Position numbers and translations under genes: made by a program | Notes under the pieces: model-generated | Databases searched by the model: none | What the model saw: the letters and a program-made list of their open reading frames with translations, nothing else | What the model was told of the DNA's origin: nothing | Part shown: one piece after another, positions 1 to 8,285 of the stretch | Layout of the letters: every line of letters begins with the position of its first letter | Position numbering within the stretch: position 1 is the first letter of the stretch | Origin: Herbidospora solisilvae | GTDB taxonomy: Bacteria > Actinomycetota > Actinomycetes > Streptosporangiales > Streptosporangiaceae | Reading direction: 5' to 3' | Length of the DNA stretch: 64,000 nucleotides | Assembly: GCF_009901565.1 (NCBI RefSeq) | Contig: NZ_WXEW01000006.1 | Location: 434,001-498,000 of the forward strand

Positions 1-60
1 GCCAAGGAGGGGGCCCGTGCCTTCCGGGACAAGCGGCCCGCCCGGTTCACCGGTCACTGA
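1..60 (+). CDS. Enoyl-CoA hydratase/isomerase family protein (crotonase), C-terminal end only
   Basis: The first 19 codons read from base 1 end in TGA at 58-60 and give a peptide containing EGARAFRDKRPARFTG. This is the usual crotonase C-terminus (EG..AF.EKR.P.F.G), the helix that closes the acyl-CoA site in the trimer. The rest of the gene lies left of the window. Its last 14 bases overlap the end of the convergent flavoprotein gene at 47-1147. A crotonase next to an acyl-CoA dehydrogenase points to beta-oxidation-like catabolism. The call rests on a short tail, but the motif is characteristic. Confidence 0.7.
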   Translation, partial: AKEGARAFRDKRPARFTGH

Positions 61-1147
61 TGGCCCGCAGCCGGTCCATGGCCTCGATGTAGCCCTCGAC
101 GAGGTCGAAGACCACCTGCCTGGCCGGTTTGACGTCGTTCATCGTGCCGATGATCTGACCGGCCGGGAAGGTGGCCAGTTCCTTCGCGTCCGACCGGCCG
201 ATCCGCCGCAGCGCGTCGCTGACCAGCATGAACTGCAGCGGCATCGGCAGCGTGCCGGGCGAGTCGGCGGCCTCCCAGGCGTCGGTCCACTTGTTCTTGA
301 GCAGCCGGGCGGGCTTGCCGGTCCACGACCGCGACCTGACGGTGTCGCGGGAGGTCGCCGCGAGGATCTTGTCGCGGGCCGCCGCCGGGGTGTCGGCCTC
401 CTCGACGGTCAGCCAGATCGAGCCCGTCCAGACCCCCTCGGCCCCGAGCGCGAGCCCGGCGGCGACCTGCCGCCCGTCGCCGATGCCCCCGGCGGCCAGC
501 ACCGGCACGTCGACCGCGTCGACGACCTGCGGGATCAGCACCATGGTGGAGATCTCGCCGGTGTGCCCGCCGGCCTCGGTGCCCTGCGCCACCACCAGGT
601 CGACCCCGACCTCGACCTGCTTGACGGCGTGCCGGGGCGTGGACGCCAGCGCGGCGACCTTCACGCCCTTGGCATGGGCCATCTCGACCACGTCGGCGGG
701 AGGTGGCCCGAGGGCGTTGGCGAGCAGCGCTATCGGGTGCCTCAGGGCGACCTCGACCTGGGGACGGGCGGTGGCGTCGGTCCAGCCGAGCAGCACCCGC
801 CCGGCCGCGCCGTCCGACTCGGCCACGCCGTGGCGGGCCAGCAGGTCGTCGACGAACTTCCGGTGACCGTCCGGGATCATCCCCTGGAGCCGCCCGACGA
901 GTTCCTCGGGCGCGAACTCCGCACCCTCGTAGGAGGCGGGCATCACGACGTCGACGCCGTAGGGCCTGCCGTCGACGTTGGCGTCGATCCAGGCGAGCTC
1001 GGTCTCCAGCTCTTCGGGCGTGAAGTAGAGGGCGCCGAGGACGCCCATGCCCCCGGCCCGGCTGACCGCGGCGACCACGTCGCGGCAGTGACTGAACGCG
1101 AAGATCGGGAACTCAAGGCCGAACATGTCGGCCGCGCGGGTCCGCAT
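47..1147 (-). CDS. Nitronate monooxygenase-family flavoprotein (possibly IpdC-like)
   Basis: A 366-residue TIM-barrel flavoprotein of the 2-nitropropane dioxygenase/nitronate monooxygenase family. It starts MRTRAADMFGLEFPIF, has the FMN/phosphate-binding run VLAAGGIGDGRQVAAGLALGAEGVWTGS (split here across about residues 215-245), and QGTEAGGHTGE near residue 190, whose His aligns with the NMO catalytic region. Steroid-degrading actinobacteria use a member of this fold (IpdC, Rv3553) as a CoA-thioester reductase. Given the neighbouring fused acyl-CoA dehydrogenase and crotonase, a CoA-ester role is at least as likely as true nitronate oxidation; this is inference. ATG at 1147 has only a weak GGGA upstream. 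The 76-base gap before it holds three AACnnGTT palindromes. Confidence 0.85.
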   Translation of the reverse strand: MRTRAADMFGLEFPIFAFSHCRDVVAAVSRAGGMGVLGALYFTPEELETELAWIDANVDGRPYGVDVVMPASYEGAEFAPEELVGRLQGMIPDGHRKFVDDLLARHGVAESDGAAGRVLLGWTDATARPQVEVALRHPIALLANALGPPPADVVEMAHAKGVKVAALASTPRHAVKQVEVGVDLVVAQGTEAGGHTGEISTMVLIPQVVDAVDVPVLAAGGIGDGRQVAAGLALGAEGVWTGSIWLTVEEADTPAAARDKILAATSRDTVRSRSWTGKPARLLKNKWTDAWEAADSPGTLPMPLQFMLVSDALRRIGRSDAKELATFPAGQIIGTMNDVKPARQVVFDLVEGYIEAMDRLRAISDR

Positions 1148-1168
1148 GTCCCGACGCTACAACCGAAC

Positions 1169-1222
1169 TGCAACCTGTTCCAGGTCTTGAAACAGGCCTG
1201 GAACAGGTTTAGGTAACAGGTT
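1169..1222. promoter_or_regulatory. Cluster of KstR-like operator sites
   Basis: Three palindromic cores AACnnGTT lie at 1172-1179, 1202-1209 and 1215-1222. The first sits in TGCAACCTGTTCCA (1169-1182), a full match to the published KstR consensus TnnAACnnGTTnnA. The first two are also arms of a larger perfect inverted repeat, AACCTGTTCCAGG at 1172-1184 and its complement at 1197-1209. The sites fill the gap upstream of the flavoprotein gene and downstream of the acyl-CoA dehydrogenase. A TetR-family repressor binding here is inference. Confidence 0.6.
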
Positions 1223-1223
1223 C

Positions 1224-3371
1224 TTACTTACCCGGCTCGGGGTCGCGGGGCAGGCCCAGCATGCGCTCGCCGATGATGTTGAGCTGCACCTCCGTGGTGC
1301 CGCCGTAGATCGTCATGGCCCGGGTGGCGAGGATCGCCCGGTTCCAGTAGCCGGCGTCGCCCAGCTTCCAGTCTGCCGCCGTCACCGCGGCCGGGCCGAT
1401 CAGGTTCACCGCGCATTCGGAGACGTGCTGCGCGTGCGAGGTCGACAGCAGCTTGCGCACCGACGCGTCGGCGCCCGGCTCGGTGCCGGCGAGCTGCTTC
1501 AGCGTGACCCGCAACGACAGGGCGTTGATCGAGTGGCCCTCGCAGACGACCTCGGCGAGCTCCTGCCGCTCGACCGGCGTCAGCTCCCGTCCGAGCCGCC
1601 CGGCCAGCCCGAGCAGGTCGGGCACCGACGACCCGGTGCCGCCCGACCCCGACGACAACGACACCCGCTCGTTCGACAGCGTGTTGCGGGCCACCTTCCA
1701 GCCCTCGTTCACCGCGCCGACCACGAGCTCGTCGGGCACGAACGCGTCGTCGAAGAAGACCTCGTTGAACAGGTTCTCGCCGGTCATCTCGGTCAGCGGC
1801 CGGACCGTGACGCCCTCGGCCTTCATGTCGACGATGAAGTAGGTGATGCCGTCGTGCTTGGAGCCCTCGCTGGACGTGCGGGCGATGCAGATGCCCCACT
1901 CGGCGACGTGCGCCACGCTGGTCCAGATCTTCTGCCCGTTGAGCCGCCAGCCGCCCTCGACCCGCTCGGCCTTCATCTGGACGTTGGCCAGGTCGGATCC
2001 GGCCCCGGGCTCGGAGAACAACTGGCACCAGACGAGCTCCCCGCTGAGGGTGCGGGGCAGGAAACGCTGCTGCTGCTCCTCGGTGCCGTACACGGCGATC
2101 GAGGGCACCACCCACGCGCCGATGATCATCTGTGGGAGCTTCAGCCCGGCCGCCTTGATCTCCTGCTGGATCAGCACCTGCTCCAGCGGCGGGGCGTTCC
2201 GCCCCCACGGCGCCGGCAGGTGGGGCATCACGAACCCGGCGGCGGCCAGCGCCCGCTTCTGCTCGACCCCCTCCAGCGGGACGATCTCCGCCAGTTCGCC
2301 GCGGATGCGCTCGCGCAGCGGCTCGGCGTCTTCGGGCAGGTCGAGCCGCATCTCCCGGCTCACGCCCGCCAGGCTCAGCGTGGCCACCCGCTCCTTCCAG
2401 TCGGCCGACGAGCCGGTCAGGGCCCGGATCGTGAGGGCGCGGCGGAAGTAGAGGTGGGCGTCGTGCTCGTAGGTGTAGCCGATGCCGCCGAAGGTCTGGA
2501 TGGCGTCCTTGGCGCACTGCACGGCCGCGTCGGGGGCGACCACCCCGGCGATCGCCGCCGCGTAGTCGCGCTCGTCGCCGGTGGCGCGGGTGGCGTCCCA
2601 GACGGTCGCGCGGGCCTGCTCCAGCACGACGAGCATGCGCGAGAGCTTGTGCTTGATGCCCTGGAACTGGCCGATCGGACGGCCGAACTGGACCCGGACC
2701 TTCGCGTAGTCGGCGGCGGCGGCGACGCACCAGGCGGCCACGCCGATGGCGTCGGCGCCCAGCAGCACGGCGGCCAGGTGACGCACGGTCTCGGTGGTCA
2801 GGCCGTCGAGGACCCGCGCCTCGGCGTCGGCCAGTTCGACCCGGGCGACCCCCCGGGTGAGGTCGAGCGCCGGGATCGGGGTCACCGTCGCGGCCGAGGC
2901 CTCGACGACCACCCACGTGTCCCCGGCCGGGAGCACCAGGATGTCGGCCTCGGCGGCGCCGAGCACCTGTTCGGCCACCCCGGAGACCCGGCCCGTGCCG
3001 GTCAGGTTCGCGTCGAGGGCGAGCGCGCCGGTCAGCGACCCGTCGGCCAGGCCCGACAACACCTCGCCGAAGGCCTTGCTGTCGGAGGCGTGGATCGCCG
3101 CACCGGCCAGCACGGTCGGCACGTAGGGGCCGGGCGCCATCTTCTCGGCCAGGGCCTCGACCGCCACGGCGGCCTCCAGCAGGCCGTAGCCGGAGCCGCC
3201 GACCTCTTCCGGCAGGTGCAGGCCGAGCAGACCCTGGTCGGCGAGGCCGGACCAGAACGGAGGCCGTCCCGCCGGCTCGGCCCGCACGACCTGCGGCGTG
3301 ATGTGACGCCCCGCCCAGCCCGTCACCGACTCACGCAGCGCTTCGTGCTCTTCGCTCAGCCCGATCGCCAT
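1224..3371 (-). CDS. Fused double-domain acyl-CoA dehydrogenase (FadE34-like)
   Basis: A 715-residue protein made of two acyl-CoA dehydrogenase units in tandem. The N-terminal half (about 1-350) ends with FGGIGYTYEHDAHLYFRRA. The C-terminal half (about 365-715) has the FAD/substrate motif SEPGAGSDLANVQ, WRLNGQKIWTS and the terminal IYGGTTEVQLNIIGERM. Normal family length is about 380-400, so this is the fused form known from FadE34 of Mycobacterium, which mimics the heterotetrameric steroid side-chain dehydrogenases. ATG at 3371 is preferred over one 15 bases upstream because GGAGGGG lies 6 bases before it. It probably oxidises a CoA thioester of a sterol or other bulky acid; the substrate cannot be read from sequence. 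Confidence 0.88.
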   Translation of the reverse strand: MAIGLSEEHEALRESVTGWAGRHITPQVVRAEPAGRPPFWSGLADQGLLGLHLPEEVGGSGYGLLEAAVAVEALAEKMAPGPYVPTVLAGAAIHASDSKAFGEVLSGLADGSLTGALALDANLTGTGRVSGVAEQVLGAAEADILVLPAGDTWVVVEASAATVTPIPALDLTRGVARVELADAEARVLDGLTTETVRHLAAVLLGADAIGVAAWCVAAAADYAKVRVQFGRPIGQFQGIKHKLSRMLVVLEQARATVWDATRATGDERDYAAAIAGVVAPDAAVQCAKDAIQTFGGIGYTYEHDAHLYFRRALTIRALTGSSADWKERVATLSLAGVSREMRLDLPEDAEPLRERIRGELAEIVPLEGVEQKRALAAAGFVMPHLPAPWGRNAPPLEQVLIQQEIKAAGLKLPQMIIGAWVVPSIAVYGTEEQQQRFLPRTLSGELVWCQLFSEPGAGSDLANVQMKAERVEGGWRLNGQKIWTSVAHVAEWGICIARTSSEGSKHDGITYFIVDMKAEGVTVRPLTEMTGENLFNEVFFDDAFVPDELVVGAVNEGWKVARNTLSNERVSLSSGSGGTGSSVPDLLGLAGRLGRELTPVERQELAEVVCEGHSINALSLRVTLKQLAGTEPGADASVRKLLSTSHAQHVSECAVNLIGPAAVTAADWKLGDAGYWNRAILATRAMTIYGGTTEVQLNIIGERMLGLPRDPEPGK

Positions 3372-3400
3372 CTGACCCCTCCACACTCGGCAATGTGGAC

Positions 3401-3413
3401 AGAATCATATTCT
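3401..3413 (-). promoter_or_regulatory. Palindrome overlapping a likely -10 box upstream of the fused acyl-CoA dehydrogenase
   Basis: AGAAT-CAT-ATTCT is a 5-bp inverted repeat with a 3-base spacer. On the minus strand it contains TATGAT (complement of 3404-3409), a good -10 hexamer, about 33 bases before the start codon at 3371. Operator overlap with the promoter suggests repression, probably by a TetR-type protein; no binding data can be read here. Confidence 0.4.
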
Positions 3414-3429
3414 AGAAGAAGCTTCGAGG

Positions 3430-4254
3430 CTACCGGGGGCGAAGCGTCTCAAGCAGGACGTTCAGGTCTTTACGCAGCTCTTTCCGCGAATCGGGCACCG
3501 AGGCGAAAAGCATCGCGGGCTTCCCCCTGGTCTTCATGAGCGCCACGACGGCCTCGGCGGTCCGGCGCTTGCCCCCGGTCTCCCAGGCCACCCGGTAGCC
3601 GAGCAGCCAGCCGGTGCCGTGGCGGGTGCGCTGGGAGGCGGTCCACTGGAACGTGGCCTCGCCGGGCTGGTAGCGGGCGACCGTCCAGCGGGCTGCCCTG
3701 GCGGTCAGGGCCCGCCACTGGGCCGCGGTCTTCGGGGTGCCGGGGTCGGCGCCGGGGATCGGGGCGGAGGCGATGACGGCCTGGCCGGCCCGCTGGCGGA
3801 ACTGGAAGGGGTCGGGTTCGACCCGCTCCCAGGGGGCGGCGAAGGCGGCGTACACGATGCCGGAACGCCGGTCGTCGACGAGGCCGGCGGTGGGCGTGCC
3901 GGCGCCGGGATAGGTCGCCAGGGCCTTGCGGACCGGCGGCGCGGGCAGCGTGAGCGGGGTGCGGGCGGGCGCGGGGGCGCTGGGCGCGGAGTCGGCGGCG
4001 GGGAGCACGGCCACCTCGCGGACCGGCTCGTCGGCCGAGAACGCGGAGAAGGCGAAGACCACCGCGGCGACCGTGACCAGGGCGGCGAAGACCGTCCACA
4101 AGACCCGCGCCCGGTTGCCGGAGGAGGGCGGCGGCGGAGCGGGAGCGGGGGCCGCCTCGGCCTCGGCGGGCGGGCGGTAGACGGGCATCGGGGTGGTTGG
4201 CGCGTCGTAGGAGCGTGCCGACGGCCGGGCAGGGGTGCCGAGTTCGTCCGCCAT
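3430..4254 (-). CDS. Single-pass membrane protein of unknown function
   Basis: A 274-residue protein with a Pro/Ala-rich cytoplasmic N-terminus (about 1-48), one membrane helix (about 49-71, VLWTVFAALVTVAAVVFAF) and an exported domain of about 200 residues, preceded by an Ala/Pro linker. The exported part contains WERVEPDPFQFRQRAGQAV and ends in a short basic tail. I do not recognise the domain. The architecture is common among actinobacterial conserved hypothetical membrane proteins. It is divergent from the HtrA-like gene at 4351, with about 96 bases between the two starts. Confidence 0.75.
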   Translation of the reverse strand: MADELGTPARPSARSYDAPTTPMPVYRPPAEAEAAPAPAPPPPSSGNRARVLWTVFAALVTVAAVVFAFSAFSADEPVREVAVLPAADSAPSAPAPARTPLTLPAPPVRKALATYPGAGTPTAGLVDDRRSGIVYAAFAAPWERVEPDPFQFRQRAGQAVIASAPIPGADPGTPKTAAQWRALTARAARWTVARYQPGEATFQWTASQRTRHGTGWLLGYRVAWETGGKRRTAEAVVALMKTRGKPAMLFASVPDSRKELRKDLNVLLETLRPR

Positions 4255-4350
4255 GACGGCAGATTACGTCAATATTCATGATCGAAGCCGGACGATGGCA
4301 CGCTCCAACGGTGCTGGAATCCGGTGATCCACCTGGGTAGACAGGTGCGC

Positions 4351-5436
4351 ATGGAATTCTCGCCGGTCATCACCCGGATCGCCGTTCTCGCCTGTCTCGC
4401 GGCGGCGGCAGGCTGCGCAAACTCGTCACCCGGCACGGCGACGGCGACCCCGTCAGCGGCTCCCACGTCGACCGTGCCGGGCGCGCCGGTGACGCCGGCC
4501 CAGCAGGCCCTGGGCCTGGAGTCGCTGTACGAGGACGTCATCCACAAAGTGCTCCCGTCGATCGTGCAGATCACCACCGGGAACGCCCTCGGCTCCGGCA
4601 TCGTCTTCGACACCCAGGGGCACGTCGTGACCAACGCCCACGTGGTGGGCGACGCCCGTGACTTCGAGGTCACCGTCCCGACCGGAGGCGCGGCGCGCGA
4701 GGCCACCCTCGTGAGCTCCTTCCCGGCGGGCGATCTGGCCGTCATCAAGGTCACCGATCCGCGCGGGCTGACCCCGGCGGTCTTCGGCGACTCGTCCAAG
4801 CTCCGGGTGGGCCAGATCGTGCTGGCCATGGGCAATCCATTGGGCTTCTCCGGCACGGTCACCACGGGCATCGTGTCGGCGCTCGGCCGGACGATCTCCG
4901 GCCCCCGAGAGGGCGGCACGCCGGGCGCCACCATCACCAACGCCGTCCAGACCTCGGCGCCGATCAACCCGGGCAACAGCGGCGGCGCCCTGGTCGACCT
5001 GCACGGTCAGGTGATCGGCATCCCGACCCTGGGCGCCAACAATCCGCAGCAGGGCCCCGCCGACGGCATCGGCTTCGCCATCCCGAGCGCGACGGCCACC
5101 GACATCACACGGCAGATCGTGCAGAACGGCCGGGTGGTCAACTCCCGCCGGGCCGCCCTGGGTGTGCAGGTGGGGACGGCCATCGGCCGGAACGGAGAGC
5201 CGATGGGCGTGCAGGTCGGCGCGGTGACCAGGAACGGCCCGAGCGAGAAGGCCGGGATCCGGACCGGCGACGTCATCACCAGCGTGAACGGCAAGGCCAC
5301 CGAGGACACCACGACCCTGAGCGAGGTGCTGGCGACGCTGAAGCCGGGTCAGAAGGTGCCGGTCGTGGTGCGCCGCTCGGACGGCTCCGAGACGACCGTG
5401 CAGGTGACGCTGGGCGAACTTCCGGGCGGAAGCTGA
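4351..5436 (+). CDS. HtrA/DegP-like trypsin-fold serine protease lipoprotein with PDZ domain
   Basis: A 361-residue protein. Residues 1-22 form a lipoprotein signal ending in LAAAAGC, with lipidated Cys22. The trypsin-like domain carries the full triad: His97 in VTNAHVV, Asp128 in AGDLAVIKV and Ser210 in NPGNSGGAL. A PDZ domain follows at about 270-355 (GPSEKAGIRTGDVITSVNG). It is the HtrA/DegP layout, here membrane-anchored by lipid rather than by a helix, so it probably handles misfolded envelope proteins outside the membrane. The start is placed at MEFSPV, since the upstream in-frame ATG would put nine extra residues in front of the signal peptide. Confidence 0.88.
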   Translation: MEFSPVITRIAVLACLAAAAGCANSSPGTATATPSAAPTSTVPGAPVTPAQQALGLESLYEDVIHKVLPSIVQITTGNALGSGIVFDTQGHVVTNAHVVGDARDFEVTVPTGGAAREATLVSSFPAGDLAVIKVTDPRGLTPAVFGDSSKLRVGQIVLAMGNPLGFSGTVTTGIVSALGRTISGPREGGTPGATITNAVQTSAPINPGNSGGALVDLHGQVIGIPTLGANNPQQGPADGIGFAIPSATATDITRQIVQNGRVVNSRRAALGVQVGTAIGRNGEPMGVQVGAVTRNGPSEKAGIRTGDVITSVNGKATEDTTTLSEVLATLKPGQKVPVVVRRSDGSETTVQVTLGELPGGS

Positions 5437-5491
5437 CATTTCCGTGTAAGAAGTTGGGTGTTCGGTCGGGCCGGTTGTTACGGTCGGGCAC

Positions 5492-6511
5492 GTGACACCA
5501 GATCTGGACTCCTTCATCGCCGGTCTGCCCAAAGCGGAGCTGCACGTCCACCACGTCGGCTCCGCCTCCCCCCGGGTGGTGGCCGAGCTCGCCGCCCGCC
5601 ACGAGGGCAGCACCCCCGTGCCCGCCGACCCCGAGCGGCTGGCCGAGTTCTTCACCTTCCGCGACTTCGGCCACTTCATCGAGGTGTACGTCTCGGTCCT
5701 CAACCTGATCCGCGACCCCGATGACCTGTGGCAGCTCTTCTACGGGGTGGGCCGCGACCTGGCGGCGCAGAACGCCCGTTACGTCGAGCTGACCGTGACG
5801 CCGTACACCCACCTGATCAACGGGTTCGCCGCGGAGCAGTTCTGCGAGATCATCGAGGACGCCCGCGCCCGGGTGCTGCGTGACCACGGCCTGACCTTCA
5901 AGTGGATCTTCGACATCCCCGGCGAGCTGGGCCTCCCGGCGGCCGAGAGCACCCTGCGGATCGCCCTCGACCAGCGCCCCGACGGCCTGATCGGCTTCGG
6001 CCTCGGCGGCCCGGAGGTCGGCGTGCCGAGGAAGCAGTTCGCCCCCTACTTCGACGCCGCCCGCGCCGAGGGCCTCCACTCGCTCCCGCACGCCGGGGAG
6101 ACCACCGGCGCCGAGACCGTGTGGGAGGCGCTGCGCGACCTGAAGGCCGAGCGCATCGGGCACGGCATCGGCAGCGCCGGCGACCCCGCCCTGCTGGAGC
6201 ACCTGGCCGAGAACCGGATCGCGCTGGAGGTCTGCCCGACGTCCAACGTCTGCACCCGCGCCGTCGCCTCGCTGGAGGAGCACCCGCTGCCCGAGCTCGT
6301 GAAGGCCGGGGTCCTCGTCACGATCAACAGCGACGACCCGCCCATGTTCGGCACCTCCCTCAACCAGGAGTACGCCGTCGCCGCCCGGCTGTTGGGCCTC
6401 GACCACGCGGGAATCGCCGAACTGGCCGGGAACGCGGTCCGGGCGTCGTTCCTGGACGAGGCGGGAAAGCGCGCCCTGCTGTCCGAAATAGCGGACTACG
6501 CCCGCCTTTAA
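5492..6511 (+). CDS. Adenosine deaminase-family protein, probable aminodeoxyfutalosine deaminase
   Basis: A 339-residue TIM-barrel metal hydrolase of the ADA family. It has metal ligands His18 and His20 in AELHVHHVGSASP, the catalytic HAGETTGAETVWEAL segment, HGIGS and the SDDPPMFGTSL metal/catalytic Asp loop. Where adenosine deaminases read HVHLDGSL, this protein reads HVHHVGSAS. That variant is typical of the actinomycete enzyme that deaminates aminodeoxyfutalosine in the futalosine route to menaquinone. The specificity is inferred from that motif; a plain adenosine deaminase is the alternative. The start is GTG. It stands alone here, with no other mqn genes in view. Confidence 0.75.
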   Translation: MTPDLDSFIAGLPKAELHVHHVGSASPRVVAELAARHEGSTPVPADPERLAEFFTFRDFGHFIEVYVSVLNLIRDPDDLWQLFYGVGRDLAAQNARYVELTVTPYTHLINGFAAEQFCEIIEDARARVLRDHGLTFKWIFDIPGELGLPAAESTLRIALDQRPDGLIGFGLGGPEVGVPRKQFAPYFDAARAEGLHSLPHAGETTGAETVWEALRDLKAERIGHGIGSAGDPALLEHLAENRIALEVCPTSNVCTRAVASLEEHPLPELVKAGVLVTINSDDPPMFGTSLNQEYAVAARLLGLDHAGIAELAGNAVRASFLDEAGKRALLSEIADYARL

Positions 6512-6590
6512 CGGCGTACGCCGGAATCCGGCTGCGCCGACGATCAAGGGGTCTATGCTGACCAGAGCCGCGACCTCCATTGGAGCCCTG

Positions 6591-7430
6591 ATGTCGGAGC
6601 CGAAGAACCTGTTGCCGTGGTCGTCCCCGCGTGAGGAGAACACGCCGCGGATCGACACGTCGATCCCCCATTCGGCCCGCGTGTACGACTACTGGCTCGG
6701 CGGCAAGGACAACTTCGAGGCCGACCGCAAGGTCGCCGAGGGCACCGCCGCCGCCGCGCCGGGCATCGTCCAGGGAGCCCGTGACAACCGCGCCTTCCTC
6801 GGCCGGGCGGTGCGGTTCCTGGCCGAACAGGGCATCACGCAGTTCCTCGACATCGGCACCGGCATCCCCACCCAGGGCAACACCCACGAGGTCGCCCAGC
6901 AGGTCAACCCGGCGGCCAGGATCGCCTACGTCGACAACGACCCCATCGTCATGACCCACGCCCGCGCGCTCCTCCGCAGCACCGGGGAGGGCCGCACCTG
7001 CTACGTGGAGGCCGACCTGCGCGCCCCGAAGACGATCCTCGACCACCCCGAGGTCAACGACGTCATCGACTTCCGCGAGCCGGTGGCCCTGGTCATCGTC
7101 GGCACCCTGATGTTCATCACCGACGAGGAGGACCCGCCCGGCCTGGTGCGCCAGTACACCGAGGCGCTCGTTCCCGGCAGCTACTTCGCGGTCAGCCACG
7201 TGACGGCCGACTTCTTCCCCAAGGCGGTCGGCGACGCCGCCGACGCCTACCGCACGCCCGACCTCGGCTTCACCCCGCGCACCAAGGCGCAGATCAGCGA
7301 GTACTTCGAGGGCTTCGAGCTGGTCGAGCCGGGCATGGTGCCGGTCGCGATGTGGCGTCCCGACGAAGACCCCGAGCTGGCCCCCAAGCGCGAGCACGGC
7401 GCCTACGGCGCCATCGGCCGCAAGATCTGA
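6591..7430 (+). CDS. SAM-dependent methyltransferase of the DUF574 (Methyltransf_19) family
   Basis: A 279-residue protein with the family hallmark DTSIPHSARVYDYWLGGKDNF at its N-terminus (split at about residues 20-40), a SAM-binding loop FLDIGTGIPTQGNTHEVA and the acidic YVDNDPIVMTHARALL motif II. This family is heavily multiplied in Streptosporangiales and Streptomyces; substrates are unknown. ATG at 6591 is chosen because GGAG lies 6 bases upstream. An upstream in-frame ATG at 6555 lacks such a site. The last 28 bases overlap the convergent amidohydrolase gene. Confidence 0.88.
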   Translation: MSEPKNLLPWSSPREENTPRIDTSIPHSARVYDYWLGGKDNFEADRKVAEGTAAAAPGIVQGARDNRAFLGRAVRFLAEQGITQFLDIGTGIPTQGNTHEVAQQVNPAARIAYVDNDPIVMTHARALLRSTGEGRTCYVEADLRAPKTILDHPEVNDVIDFREPVALVIVGTLMFITDEEDPPGLVRQYTEALVPGSYFAVSHVTADFFPKAVGDAADAYRTPDLGFTPRTKAQISEYFEGFELVEPGMVPVAMWRPDEDPELAPKREHGAYGAIGRKI

Positions 7431-8272
7431 ACGCCGTTGCCGTAGAGCACGGCCCGGAGCCAGTCGTCACCGAGGTCCAGCCGGACCAGCGCGCCGACCG
7501 CCTCCGCGTAGGAGTAGGGGATGTTCGGGAAGTCGCTGCCGAAGAAGACCCGGTCCCGGTAGTCGAGCAGGCGTGACCGTTCGGAGGCCGGAAACGGCCA
7601 CGCCTTCTCGGTGAACTCGGTGAACGCCATGGTCGTGTCGAGGCCGACCCCGGGAAACCGCCCGGCCAGGTCGAGGAACGCGCCGTATTCGGGCAGCCCC
7701 ATGTGGGCCACCACGATCCTCAGCCGGGGATGCCTCTCGAGCACCCCGGTGATCGGCCCCGGCCCGGTGAACCGCCCCGGCACCGGCCCCGACCCGCAGT
7801 GGGTCACCACCGGCACCCCCGCGTCGGCGATCATCCCCCAGACGTCGTCGAGCAGCGGGTCGCGGGGGTCGTACTCCCCCACTTGCAGATGCGCCTTGAA
7901 CACCCGGGCCCCGCCGTCCAGAGCCTCCTGTACGTAGCCTCCGGCGGACTCCTCGGGGAAGAACGTCGCCGTGCGGGCGCAGCCGGGGGTGGCGGCGGCG
8001 AACTCCCGCGCCCACGCGTTGAGCCAGGCCGCCATGCCGGGCTTGTGGGGGTAGATCATCGAGGTGAAGGCGACCACGCCGAACTCCCGCAACCTCTTCA
8101 CGTGGTCGTCCGGGTTGTTCCCGTGGGCGATCGGCCAGGGGAACCCGAGATGGGCCTCGGCGCCGGCGAAATAGGCCTGCACCTTGTCGAGCACCCGCTG
8201 CGGCATGAAGTGGGTGTGCACGTCGACGATGCCCGGCAGCCCCAGCCCTCGCCAGACCTCCTCCACCGACAT
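7403..8272 (-). CDS. Amidohydrolase-2 family metal-dependent hydrolase
   Basis: A 289-residue TIM-barrel amidohydrolase. VDVHTHFMP near residue 18 is the HxH metal motif, PVVTHCGSGP supplies a further His, VVAHMGLPEYG another, and FGSDFPNIPYS the catalytic Asp. It belongs to the aminocarboxymuconate decarboxylase / amidohydrolase-2 superfamily, which hydrolyses or decarboxylates small cyclic acids. The exact reaction is not readable. The start codon is 13 bases from the stop of the SDR-fold gene, so the two are probably one transcript. Its 3' end overlaps the methyltransferase gene by 28 bases, tail to tail. Confidence 0.85.
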   Translation of the reverse strand: MSVEEVWRGLGLPGIVDVHTHFMPQRVLDKVQAYFAGAEAHLGFPWPIAHGNNPDDHVKRLREFGVVAFTSMIYPHKPGMAAWLNAWAREFAAATPGCARTATFFPEESAGGYVQEALDGGARVFKAHLQVGEYDPRDPLLDDVWGMIADAGVPVVTHCGSGPVPGRFTGPGPITGVLERHPRLRIVVAHMGLPEYGAFLDLAGRFPGVGLDTTMAFTEFTEKAWPFPASERSRLLDYRDRVFFGSDFPNIPYSYAEAVGALVRLDLGDDWLRAVLYGNGVQILRPMAP

Positions 8273-8285
8273 GCCGGCCAGTCTG

